In this document: one piece after another, positions 7,036-13,910 of the stretch
Position numbering within the stretch: position 1 is the first letter of the stretch
Layout: every line of letters starts with the position of its first letter
Source of the DNA: Clostridia bacterium
GTDB lineage: Bacteria; Bacillota; Clostridia; Christensenellales; Borkfalkiaceae
Assembly (NCBI GenBank): GCA_900769545.1
Contig: CAAGGZ010000059.1
Span: 1 to 19,232 of the forward strand
Direction of reading: 5' to 3'
DNA: 19,232 nucleotides
Program-made: the position numbers and the translations under genes
Notes under the pieces: model-generated
Databases searched by the model: none
Seen by the model: only the letters and a program-made list of their open reading frames with translations
What the model was told of the DNA's origin: nothing

Positions 7036-7284
7036 GTGTTAAGAGGAATTATCAGAGGTCATATCGTATCTACGAAAAAACAGCAGTCGTTGGTTGGCTC
7101 GAAATTTATGGAAGTAGAGCTTATGAAAAACGGAGCGTTGACTGGCGAGTTTATCATCGCCGTAGACAGCGTTGGCGCAGGTATCAATGAAGAAGTATTG
7201 ATTACGACGGGCAGTTCCGCGCGTCTTGCTTTGCAGAACACGAACGCGCCTTGCGATGCGGTTATCGTTGGTATTGTTGATTAA
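7036..7284 (+). CDS. eutN: EutN/CcmL-type pentameric vertex protein (BMC-P)
   Basis: Caps the corners of the icosahedral shell. The 82-residue protein has the full single-domain BMC-P signature: LRGIIRGHIVSTKKQQSLVGSKF at the N-terminus, then AVDSVGAGINEEVLITTGSSAR. Start is GTG at 7036 with AAGGAG seven bases upstream. It is the only vertex protein in the window, so it should supply all pentamers unless others are encoded elsewhere. It lies between pduL and pduS and is probably co-translated with pduL. The family call is firm; the name eutN is by family and does not imply ethanolamine use. Confidence 0.95.
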   Translation: MLRGIIRGHIVSTKKQQSLVGSKFMEVELMKNGALTGEFIIAVDSVGAGINEEVLITTGSSARLALQNTNAPCDAVIVGIVD

Positions 7285-7358
7285 AAACAGAAAATCTGCG
7301 ACAGCAATAAATGTAAAATTGCAAAGCAAATAGTATAACACATATTTGAGAAGGCATT

Positions 7359-8687
7359 ATGGAACTCAAAGAACTTATGAAAGAAGCAGGTATAGTCGGC
7401 TCCGGTGGGGCAGGTTTTCCCTCGTACGCAAAATTGGCGGACGGGGCGGATACGCTTGTCATCAACGGCGCGGAATGCGAGCCGTTGCTCTATACCGATT
7501 ATATTCTTTTGCAAAAAGAAATGCCAATGGTGTTGGCTGGGATTCAGGCGGTTATGGATTACGCCAAGATTCCGCGCGCGCTTCTTTGTGTCAAAGACCA
7601 TACAGCGAAGCGTTTAAAATTGGCAGACGGAACACGTCTTGCCGATAAAATCCAATTAAAGGTTTTACCCGACGTATATCCTATGGGGGATGAAATCAGT
7701 CTGATTTATCAGGCGACAGGTCGTGTGGTGAAACCCGGGAATCTTCCCATTACCGCAGGTGTCATCGTATTCAACGTGGAAACGTTGTACAACGTAGCGG
7801 CTATGGTGAAATTCTCTACAAAAGTAACAATGAAGTGGCTGACGATTGCAGGGAATATTCCCGAAACAGTCGTGCTCCGTGTGCCTGTGGGCATAACGGT
7901 AGCGGAGCTCTTCGAAAAAAATTCGATTACAATTCCCGAAGACCACGTCGTAATAGACGGCGGCCCTTCGATGGGTAAAGTAATAGATCCCGATACCGCA
8001 GTCGTTACAAAAACGACGAAAAGCTTGTTGATTTTACCTTGCAACATTCCTGCCGTGGAATCCAAATTCCTCGACGGAGCAAAATCGATTGCAAGGGCGG
8101 AAACGGCGTGCTGCCAATGCACGAGATGTACGGATATGTGTCCGAGATATTTGCTCGGTTATCCGTTAGAGCCGCATAAAATGGTACGCACGGCGAAATC
8201 GGCGGCTGAGGTAATGCCTGAAATGGTGATTTCCGCTACCCTTTGTTGCGGTTGCGGACTTTGCGAAACGTTGGCTTGTTGCCAAGGGATTTCTCCCAGA
8301 GCGGTCATCAACGAGTATAAATCGTTGCTCGCAAAAAATAAAATGCGTTACGTTGGCAAGGAGGAAGTATCTCCTGCGCCCGAACGTGAGTATCGTATGG
8401 TTCCTTCCGACCGTTGGGCGAGCGCGCTCGGCGTGGCGAAGTTTGATAAGCTCCCCAAATATCTTGGCGAGTATACAGACTTTAACAGGGTGGAAATTTA
8501 TCTCCGTCAACATATCGGCGCGCCCAGCGTCATTACGGTAAACGATGGGGATTTCGTGCAACGCGGCGATAAAATTGCCGACAGCGCAGAGGGGCTCTCC
8601 CTTCCCCAATACGCTTCTATATCGGGTAGAGTAACGGTAGTAGAGGGGACAAAAATTATTATTGACAAGGTAAATAACAATGTATAA
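7359..8687 (+). CDS. pduS: PduS-like SLBB iron-sulfur flavoprotein (RnfC-like)
   Basis: Redox protein of the PduS/RnfC family, 442 residues. N-terminal nucleotide/flavin loop GSGGAGFPSYAK at 14-25 and NGAECEPLLYTD at 36-47 belong to the complex I 51-kDa-like domain. An SLBB-like stretch follows (AGNIPETVVLRVPVGITVAELF). Two cluster motifs: Cys251, 254, 257, 261 (CCQCTRCTDMCP), and Cys296, 299, 302 with 307 or 308 (CCGCGLCETLACC). A barrel-sandwich-like end contains DGDFVQRGDKIAD. In B12-dependent Pdu systems PduS reduces cobalamin. Here the diol dehydratase is a glycyl radical enzyme, so cobalamin is not required and PduS more likely moves electrons to or from NAD(H) and the PduT cluster. It overlaps pduT by 8 bases. 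Role in this setting is inference. Confidence 0.92.
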   Translation: MELKELMKEAGIVGSGGAGFPSYAKLADGADTLVINGAECEPLLYTDYILLQKEMPMVLAGIQAVMDYAKIPRALLCVKDHTAKRLKLADGTRLADKIQLKVLPDVYPMGDEISLIYQATGRVVKPGNLPITAGVIVFNVETLYNVAAMVKFSTKVTMKWLTIAGNIPETVVLRVPVGITVAELFEKNSITIPEDHVVIDGGPSMGKVIDPDTAVVTKTTKSLLILPCNIPAVESKFLDGAKSIARAETACCQCTRCTDMCPRYLLGYPLEPHKMVRTAKSAAEVMPEMVISATLCCGCGLCETLACCQGISPRAVINEYKSLLAKNKMRYVGKEEVSPAPEREYRMVPSDRWASALGVAKFDKLPKYLGEYTDFNRVEIYLRQHIGAPSVITVNDGDFVQRGDKIADSAEGLSLPQYASISGRVTVVEGTKIIIDKVNNNV

Positions 8688-9225
8688 GGCAATCGGTGTA
8701 ATAGAATTGAAAAGCGTACCCAAAGGTGTGGAAGCAACGGATGCTGCGCTCAAGAGCGCAGGCGTTGACGTAGTTACCGCGCATCCTGCGTGTCCGGGAA
8801 AATACGAAATCATTTTAACGGGCTCTATTTCCAACGTAACGGCGGCGGTGCAGCACGTTTTGTCGAAATTCGACGGCTATGTCATCGATTCCTCTATTAT
8901 GGGTCGCATTGACGAGCAGGTCATCAAGGCGTTGTTTGGCACGCAGACAGGCGAAAAGAAAGGCTCTTTGGGCTTGGTAGAAACCTTCTCTGCGGCAACG
9001 ACCATCAAGGCGGCGGATATTGCCGTTAAGACCTCACGCGTAGCCATTTACGATTTGCGTGTATCCCGTGGTATGGGCGGTAAAGGCGTAATCTTACTGA
9101 CGGGTGAAATCGGCGACGTAACGGCGGCTGTGGAAGCGGCGTCCGCTTACGCAAAACAGAGCGGTCAGCTCTCGGCAGAGTCCATTATCGCCGCTCCTCA
9201 CGAGGATCTTTGGAACCAACTTTAA
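8680..9225 (+). CDS. pduT: PduT-like BMC-T shell protein with predicted Fe-S pore
   Basis: Tandem-BMC trimer-forming shell protein of 181 residues; domain 1 spans about 2-85 and domain 2 about 95-180. Cys38 in HPACPGKYE occupies exactly the position of the Salmonella PduT cysteine that binds a [4Fe-4S] cluster at the trimer axis, so three subunits would hold one cluster in the pore. Domain 2 starts LGLVETFSAATTIKAADIAVK and ends IAAPHEDLWNQL, as in PduT. Its ATG lies within the last codons of pduS (8-base overlap), which implies translational coupling and equal dosage of the pair. It is the only BMC-T in the window; no PduB-like trimer is present. Confidence 0.94.
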   Translation: MYKAIGVIELKSVPKGVEATDAALKSAGVDVVTAHPACPGKYEIILTGSISNVTAAVQHVLSKFDGYVIDSSIMGRIDEQVIKALFGTQTGEKKGSLGLVETFSAATTIKAADIAVKTSRVAIYDLRVSRGMGGKGVILLTGEIGDVTAAVEAASAYAKQSGQLSAESIIAAPHEDLWNQL

Positions 9226-9240
9226 CCAACGTTCCGTTGG
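9226..9240. promoter_or_regulatory. Short hairpin after pduT
   Basis: CCAACG-TTC-CGTTGG directly after the pduT stop. It has no T-tract, so it is at most a weak stop. Together with the promoter candidate at 9257-9284 it marks a possible transcript boundary. Confidence 0.4.
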
Positions 9241-9256
9241 AGCATGACTTTCTATC

Positions 9257-9284
9257 TTGATAAAAGAAAGATAATTGCTATAAC
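9257..9284 (+). promoter_or_regulatory. Candidate internal promoter for the glycyl radical enzyme
   Basis: TTGATA (9257-9262), 16-base spacer, TATAAC (9279-9284) preceded by TGC, giving an extended -10. Each hexamer matches the housekeeping sigma consensus at five of six positions. It would give the diol dehydratase extra transcription independent of the shell genes. Not proven. Confidence 0.45.
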
Positions 9285-9320
9285 GATTTTCTAAGGGTAA
9301 CAAGAAAAACAGGTATCTAT

Positions 9321-11852
9321 ATGGAAAATATTAAATTTATCATTGAAAAGAGCGAGAGAATTCAAAAGCTCGTAGACGCGTTATATGAAAAAATGCCCGA
9401 AATCGAGTCCGAAAGAGGGCTCTTGGTTACGGAAAGCTATAAGGCAACGGAAGATTTGCCCATTATTTTGCGTAGAAGCGCAGCTTTCACGCATATTTTG
9501 CGTAACATTCCCATTGTGATTCGTGATAACGAGCTCATTGTCGGCAGCGCAACGAAAGCGCCTCGCGGTTGTCAGGTGTTCCCCGAATATTCCTACGAAT
9601 GGTTAGAGGCGGAATTTGACACGGTGGCAACCCGTGCGGCTGACCCGTTCTATATCAGCGAAAAGACGAAAGAGGAGTTGAGGGGCGCATACCCTTATTG
9701 GAAAGGCAAGACGTGTAGCGACCTTGCGAAATCCAACATGGCTCCCGAAGCCTATGACGCGTTCACCGTTCACGGTATTTTCACGCCCGGTAACTATTTC
9801 TACAACGGTATCGGACACGTCAACGTAAATTATGAAAAAATCCTGAAAAAAGGCTATAAAGGGATTATTGCGGAAGCGCAGGAAGCGAAGAATAAGCTTG
9901 ACGTTTCCGACCCCGAATACGTGAGAAGAAACAACTTCCTCACCGCCGTTATCGAGTCTTGCGACGCAGTAGTGGAATACGCAAGAAGATACGCAAAACT
10001 TGCCAAAGAAATGGCAAAGAAGGAGACCGACCCTGTAAGAAAAGAGGAATTGGAAAAAATCGCCTCTACTTGTATGCGAGTTCCCGAGTTCCCTGCGACG
10101 AGCTTCTATGACGCTTGTCAGTCGTTCTGGTTTATTCAGCTCCTCTTGCAGGTGGAATCGAGTGGACACTCCATCTCTCCCGGTCGTTTCGACCAATATA
10201 TGTACCCTTACTACAAGAAAGATATCGACGAAGGCAAGCTCACCATCGAGCAGGCGCAGGAGCTTATCGACTGTATTTGGGTAAAACTCAACGACATTAA
10301 CAAGGTGCGTGACGCGGTTTCCGCAGACGGTTTTGCAGGCTACGGTATGTTCCAAAATCTTATCGTCGGTGGGCAAAACGTCCATGGCATGGACGCAACG
10401 AACGACCTTTCGTATATGTGCTTGGAGGCGGCAATGCACGTACCTCTGCCGCAACCTTCTATCTCTGTTCGTGTATGGAACGGCACGCCCGAATCCTTCC
10501 TCATCAAAGCAGGCGCGTTGACGAGATTGGGAACAGGGCTTCCTGCATACTACAACGACGAAGTGATCATTCCGTCTATTATGGCGAGAGGACTTACGCT
10601 TGAAGACGCGCGTGATTACTGTATCATTGGCTGTGTAGAGCCTCAAAAAGGCGCGAAGACGGACGGTTGGCACGACGCGGCGTTCTTCAATATGTGCCGT
10701 CCTTTGGAACTCGTATTCTCTAACGGCGTAGACAAGGGCGTACAGATTGGCCCCGAAACGGGTGACGTTACGCAAATGCGCACGTTTGAAGAATTCTATA
10801 ACGCTTATAAAACGCAACAGAGCTACTTTATCAAGCTCCTTGTAAACGCAAACAACGCAATCGACGTAGCGCACGCTACCCGTTGTCCTTTGCCTTTCCA
10901 GTCCTGTATGGTGGACGATTGTATCGGCAGGGGCAAGAGCTTGCAAGAAGGCGGCGCAATCTATAATTTCACAGGCCCGCAGGGCTTTGGTATTGCCAAT
11001 AATACCGACGGTTTGTTGGCAGTAAAACAACTCGTTTTTGAGGAACAGAAGGTAACCATGTCTGAGTTGAGAGACGCTTTGAATGCGAATTTCGGCTACG
11101 GCATTACGGGCAAAGCGGCAGAACGTATCACGGGTGAAGTGGCAGAACAGCTTGCTTCGCAGGGTATCGAGCTCAATGAAGCGGTTATCCGTACCATTTA
11201 CGAAGAAATCACAACGGCGAACGGGCTTGACCCCGAAAAGAAGGCTCGTTACCGTGAAATCAAGCGTTTGATTGACGAAACTTGTCCCAAATACGGCAAC
11301 GATATTTACGAAGCGGATATGTTCGCAAGAGACGTTGCAAACTCCTACACGAAAGAAGTAGAGAAGTATAAGAACCCTCGCGGCGGTATTTTCCAAGCAG
11401 GTTTGTATCCTGTTTCGGCAAACGTACCCCTTGGCGGACAGACAGGCGCAACGCCCGACGGTCGTCTTGCGTATACTCCCGTTGCGGACGGTATCGGCCC
11501 TGCTTCGGGCAGAGACGTCAAAGGCCCTACGGCGACGGCAAACTCGGTTGCGAAGCTCGAACAGGACGTTGCTTCCAACGGTACGCTTTTGAATCAGAAA
11601 TTCCATCCTTCTGCATTGGCAGGTATGAGCGGTCTTACTAAGTTTGTGGCATTGATTCGTTCGTATTTCGACCAAAAAGGTATGCACATGCAGTTTAATG
11701 TCGTAACGAGAGAGACCCTTCTCGACGCGCAGAAGAACCCCGAAAAATACAAGACGCTCGTTGTTCGTGTTGCAGGGTATAGCGCATTGTTTACGACCTT
11801 GTCGAAGTCGTTGCAGGATGATATTATAAACAGAACCGAACAAGGCTTCTGA
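9321..11852 (+). CDS. B12-independent diol dehydratase, glycyl radical enzyme
   Basis: Signature enzyme of the locus: radical dehydration of (S)-1,2-propanediol to propionaldehyde. PFL-domain from the N-terminus, glycyl radical domain at the C-terminus with RVAGYSALF, radical site Gly819. Thiyl Cys438 in GCVEPQ with Glu440. His166 (GIGHVNVNY), Ser284 (SGHSIS) and Asp452 (GWHDAAF) correspond to the glycerol dehydratase residues His164, Ser282 and Asp447, so a vicinal diol is the likely substrate rather than choline. At 843 residues it has usual length for the dehydratase branch. There is no encapsulation-like extension before the core, unlike its neighbours. Glycerol as substrate cannot be excluded from sequence, but the fuculose-type aldolase, PduA, PduT and PduU point to 1,2-propanediol. 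A long repeat copy starts right after the stop. Confidence 0.93.
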   Translation: MENIKFIIEKSERIQKLVDALYEKMPEIESERGLLVTESYKATEDLPIILRRSAAFTHILRNIPIVIRDNELIVGSATKAPRGCQVFPEYSYEWLEAEFDTVATRAADPFYISEKTKEELRGAYPYWKGKTCSDLAKSNMAPEAYDAFTVHGIFTPGNYFYNGIGHVNVNYEKILKKGYKGIIAEAQEAKNKLDVSDPEYVRRNNFLTAVIESCDAVVEYARRYAKLAKEMAKKETDPVRKEELEKIASTCMRVPEFPATSFYDACQSFWFIQLLLQVESSGHSISPGRFDQYMYPYYKKDIDEGKLTIEQAQELIDCIWVKLNDINKVRDAVSADGFAGYGMFQNLIVGGQNVHGMDATNDLSYMCLEAAMHVPLPQPSISVRVWNGTPESFLIKAGALTRLGTGLPAYYNDEVIIPSIMARGLTLEDARDYCIIGCVEPQKGAKTDGWHDAAFFNMCRPLELVFSNGVDKGVQIGPETGDVTQMRTFEEFYNAYKTQQSYFIKLLVNANNAIDVAHATRCPLPFQSCMVDDCIGRGKSLQEGGAIYNFTGPQGFGIANNTDGLLAVKQLVFEEQKVTMSELRDALNANFGYGITGKAAERITGEVAEQLASQGIELNEAVIRTIYEEITTANGLDPEKKARYREIKRLIDETCPKYGNDIYEADMFARDVANSYTKEVEKYKNPRGGIFQAGLYPVSANVPLGGQTGATPDGRLAYTPVADGIGPASGRDVKGPTATANSVAKLEQDVASNGTLLNQKFHPSALAGMSGLTKFVALIRSYFDQKGMHMQFNVVTRETLLDAQKNPEKYKTLVVRVAGYSALFTTLSKSLQDDIINRTEQGF

Positions 11853-11972
11853 TAAAACGACGTATATACATCGCATTTCCGCGTTGTGGTTGCGCGCCCC
11901 TCGCTCGTGTACAGCTAGTACACTCCCGGGGTGCTCGCCACGTCTTGAACTGTTCGTATCTCCGTCGTTTTA
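11853..11972. repeat. Intergenic structured repeat, copy 2 (long form)
   Basis: Begins one base after the TGA of the glycyl radical enzyme. Outer stem TAAAACGACG (11853-11862) with CGTCGTTTTA (11963-11972), 10 exact pairs. TAT/CTC-type internal loop, then ATAC with GTAT. Central arm GCGCCCC (11894-11900) with GGGGTGC (11928-11934), capped by GTGTAC (11907-11912), loop AGCTA, GTACAC (11918-11923). Stem bases differ from copy 1 in a paired way. Confidence 0.8.
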
Positions 11973-11997
11973 AATGCGAAGTGCGAAGTACGAAATC
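11973..11997. repeat. Mini-repeat tail after copy 2
   Basis: AATGCGAAGTGCGAAGTACG and the next few bases are a short degenerate tandem repeat (unit near ATGCGAAGT). The same tail follows copy 3 at 12894-12918 and no other copy. The rest of the gap to the activase gene holds only an AAGG-type ribosome site. Confidence 0.55.
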
Positions 11998-12022
11998 AAG
12001 TTTATCAAATTAAGGAAACACT

Positions 12023-12808
12023 ATGAGCCATTACAGCACCACAGGCAGAATATTCAATATTCAGCGATTCTCGATCCACGATGGGCCGGGAATCCGTACC
12101 ATAGTCTTTTTTAAAGGCTGTTTTATGCGTTGCGCGTGGTGTTGTAATCCCGAATCTCAATCCTACAATATCGAAACGTTGGTAGAAAACGGAAAGCCTA
12201 AAACGGTAGGCAGAGACGTTACGGTAGAGGAAATTATGCCCGAACTGCTCGCGGATGTTCATTATTACCGCAGGAGCGGCGGTGGCATAACTCTTTCGGG
12301 CGGCGAGATACTCGGTCAGCCTGATTTTGCGAGAGATTTGCTCCGCGCGTGCAAAGAAAACGGTTTACATACGGCGGTGGAATCAACCGCAAACGCGCCG
12401 TTTGAGAGCATTGAAAAGATTTTACCTTACCTCGATTTATACTTGATGGATATTAAGCATATGGATTCGGAAAAGCATAAGGAATTTACTGCCGCTCCGA
12501 ACGAGCGAATTTTGGAAAATGCAAAGCGCATTGCCGATAGCGGTGTGGAGCTTATCATTCGCACGCCCGTTGTGCCGAGCTTCAACGACACGGCAGAGGA
12601 AATCAGAGCAATTTCGAAGTTCGCCGCAACCCTGCCTGGGGTCAAGGAACATCATTTGTTGCCCTATCACCGTTTGGGCTCGGATAAGTATGCGGAGCTT
12701 GGCAGGAACTATGCCTTAAAAGAAATCGAGCCGCCCACGAAAGAGAGAATGGAGTATTTGCTTTCGGTGGCGGAGGAGAGTGGCTTAAAGTGCCAAATCG
12801 GCGGTTAA
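12023..12808 (+). CDS. Glycyl radical enzyme activase (radical SAM), compact form
   Basis: Installs the glycyl radical on Gly819 of the dehydratase by reductive cleavage of S-adenosylmethionine. Cluster motif Cys33-x3-Cys37-x2-Cys40 in GCFMRCAWCCNPESQ, the SIHDGPGIRTIVFFKGC entry, and SGGE at 92-95 for SAM binding. At 261 residues it is short. Activases of dehydratases and of choline lyase usually carry an inserted ferredoxin-like stretch with eight more cysteines after the SAM-cluster motif. Here residues 45-70 hold none, so it resembles the pyruvate formate-lyase activase in layout. The start has AAGGA upstream. Repeat copies 2 and 3 flank the gene, and its stop TAA lies within the stem of copy 3. 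Function is certain in kind; the dehydratase is the only glycyl radical partner in view. Confidence 0.93.
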   Translation: MSHYSTTGRIFNIQRFSIHDGPGIRTIVFFKGCFMRCAWCCNPESQSYNIETLVENGKPKTVGRDVTVEEIMPELLADVHYYRRSGGGITLSGGEILGQPDFARDLLRACKENGLHTAVESTANAPFESIEKILPYLDLYLMDIKHMDSEKHKEFTAAPNERILENAKRIADSGVELIIRTPVVPSFNDTAEEIRAISKFAATLPGVKEHHLLPYHRLGSDKYAELGRNYALKEIEPPTKERMEYLLSVAEESGLKCQIGG

Positions 12809-12893
12809 AACGACGTATCTACGTCGCATTTCCGCGTTGCCGCTCGGTTGCATACTATCTGCGCCTTGAACTGCTCGTATCTTCGTCGTTTTA
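12806..12893. repeat. Intergenic structured repeat, copy 3 (shortened)
   Basis: Starts with the TAA stop of the activase gene. TAAAACGACG (12806-12815) pairs with CGTCGTTTTA (12884-12893). TAT opposite CTT forms the internal loop and TAC/GTA continues. The central GTGTAC arm is replaced by a shorter unrelated stretch (about 12838-12865). The 3' half (TTGAACTG, then TCGTATCT) matches copy 2 nearly base for base. Confidence 0.75.
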
Positions 12894-12918
12894 AATGCGA
12901 AGTGCGAAATGCGAAATT
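12894..12918. repeat. Mini-repeat tail after copy 3
   Basis: AATGCGAAGTGCGAAATGCG plus a few bases, nearly the same as the tail of copy 2. Bases 12919-13000 hold no convincing gene; a hairpin GTTGC-AAAC-GCAAC lies at 12981-12994. Confidence 0.5.
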
Positions 12919-13000
12919 AAGGCACTATGAATTCTGCTATACGTTAGCGAAAATTCACGCCGATGAAGTCGGAAATTCACGTTGCAAACGCAACAATATA

Positions 13001-13014
13001 CCTTTAAATAAAGG
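13001..13014 (+). promoter_or_regulatory. Hairpin overlapping the pduU ribosome binding site
   Basis: CCTTTA-AA-TAAAGG, foldable as five pairs with an AAAT loop. Its right arm contributes the AAGG of the AAGGAG ribosome site of the 13023 gene, so folding would partly hide the site. The stem is weak and AT-rich. Confidence 0.35.
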
Positions 13015-13022
13015 AGAGTTAT

Positions 13023-13388
13023 ATGGATATACATGAAAAAATGCCGCCGAGGATTATACAAGAGTTTGTTCCCGGTAAGCAAATTACACTTTGTCATATC
13101 ATCGCAAATCCCGGCGAGGTGCTTTACACCAAGCTTGGGCTTGACCCTCAAACCGATTACACGAGAAGCGCAATCGGTGTTTTGACGGTCATTCCTTATG
13201 AAAGTGCGGTTATCGCGGCGGATATTTCTATGAAGTCCTCGGGCGCGGAAATCGGGTTCGTAGACAGATTTACGGGTACGCTCATTATTACGGGCTCCGT
13301 TTCGTCTGTGGAATCGGCGTTCACGTCCATTCGTGAGTATTTCGTCAAGAAATTGGACTATATTTGTTGCGACGTAACAAAGACCTAA
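13023..13388 (+). CDS. pduU: PduU-type permuted BMC-H shell protein
   Basis: Shell hexamer protein with the circularly permuted BMC fold of PduU/EutS, 121 residues. The N-terminal RIIQEFVPGKQITLCHIIANPG segment, which forms the beta-barrel cap and first permuted strands, closely follows PduU. Then come SAIGVLTVIPYESAVIAADISMKSSGAEIGFVDRFTGTLIITG and the closing helix and strand. In PduU the barrel blocks one face of the hexamer and it has been linked to PduV binding; here the PduV-like gene is three bases downstream, which fits. Start ATG has AAGGAG seven bases upstream, partly in a hairpin. Confidence 0.94.
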   Translation: MDIHEKMPPRIIQEFVPGKQITLCHIIANPGEVLYTKLGLDPQTDYTRSAIGVLTVIPYESAVIAADISMKSSGAEIGFVDRFTGTLIITGSVSSVESAFTSIREYFVKKLDYICCDVTKT

Positions 13389-13391
13389 ACT

Positions 13392-13910
13392 ATGAAAAAA
13401 ATAATGTTGTTCGGCAGAGTTGCGGCAGGTAAAACTACTTTGACGCAGGCTCTGCGCGGCGAAGAAATTAAATATTATAAGACGCAATACGTCAATTATT
13501 TAGACACCGTCATCGACACTCCCGGGGAATATACCGAGCGTAGGGAAACGAGCGGCGCGCTTGCGCTGTACGCTTACGAAGCGGATATTGTGGGGTTGGT
13601 GCTTTCCGCAAACGAACCGTATTCTATTTTTTCGCCCTGCCTTACCAGTATGGTAAACCGTGAGGCAATTGGTATCATCACGGGTATTGATAAGCCCGAC
13701 GCCAATGTGGAGCGTGTGCGGCGTTGGTTACAGCTCGCAGGGTGTAAAAAGATATTCCCCGTCAGCTCTATCACGGGCGAGGGGATTGCGGAGCTCGCCG
13801 CCTATTTAGAGGACGACGAGGATAGAGCCAGACGTTTGGCGGCAGAAAAGAAAACCAAGAAAAAAGCGGCGAAAAAGACCGAAACGAAAGATAAGCGAGA
13901 GAAAGTATGA
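13392..13910 (+). CDS. pduV: PduV/EutP-like small GTPase with polybasic tail
   Basis: Ras-like P-loop protein of 172 residues. Walker A is GRVAAGKT (8-15) and the G3 motif is DTPGE (42-46). The FSPCLTSMVNREAIGIIT segment aligns with PduV. The G4 position usually reading TKxD is TGID (97-100), so the guanine-contacting lysine is missing and nucleotide specificity is uncertain. A tail from about 150 to 172 is very lysine-rich (KKTKKKAAKK) and is not part of the GTPase fold. PduV has been linked to the outside of the Pdu compartment and its movement in the cell. No good ribosome site precedes the ATG; translation is probably coupled to pduU. It overlaps the ParA gene by four bases (ATGA). Confidence 0.88.
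   Translation: MKKIMLFGRVAAGKTTLTQALRGEEIKYYKTQYVNYLDTVIDTPGEYTERRETSGALALYAYEADIVGLVLSANEPYSIFSPCLTSMVNREAIGIITGIDKPDANVERVRRWLQLAGCKKIFPVSSITGEGIAELAAYLEDDEDRARRLAAEKKTKKKAAKKTETKDKREKV

Noticed and set aside
9321..11852. Reading the glycyl radical enzyme as choline trimethylamine-lyase (CutC) or pyruvate formate-lyase.
   Set aside because: The active-site pattern (His166, Ser284, Asp452 with GCVEPQ) fits diol dehydratases, there is a fuculose-type aldolase, and the double-Cys site of pyruvate formate-lyase is absent.
9603..11876. A 757-residue minus-strand open frame opposite the dehydratase.
   Set aside because: Same cause; the + strand frame carries a complete, motif-verified glycyl radical enzyme.
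12848..13036. A 62-residue + strand frame between the activase and pduU.
   Set aside because: It runs across repeat copy 3 and into the pduU start, and has no ribosome site or homology I can see.
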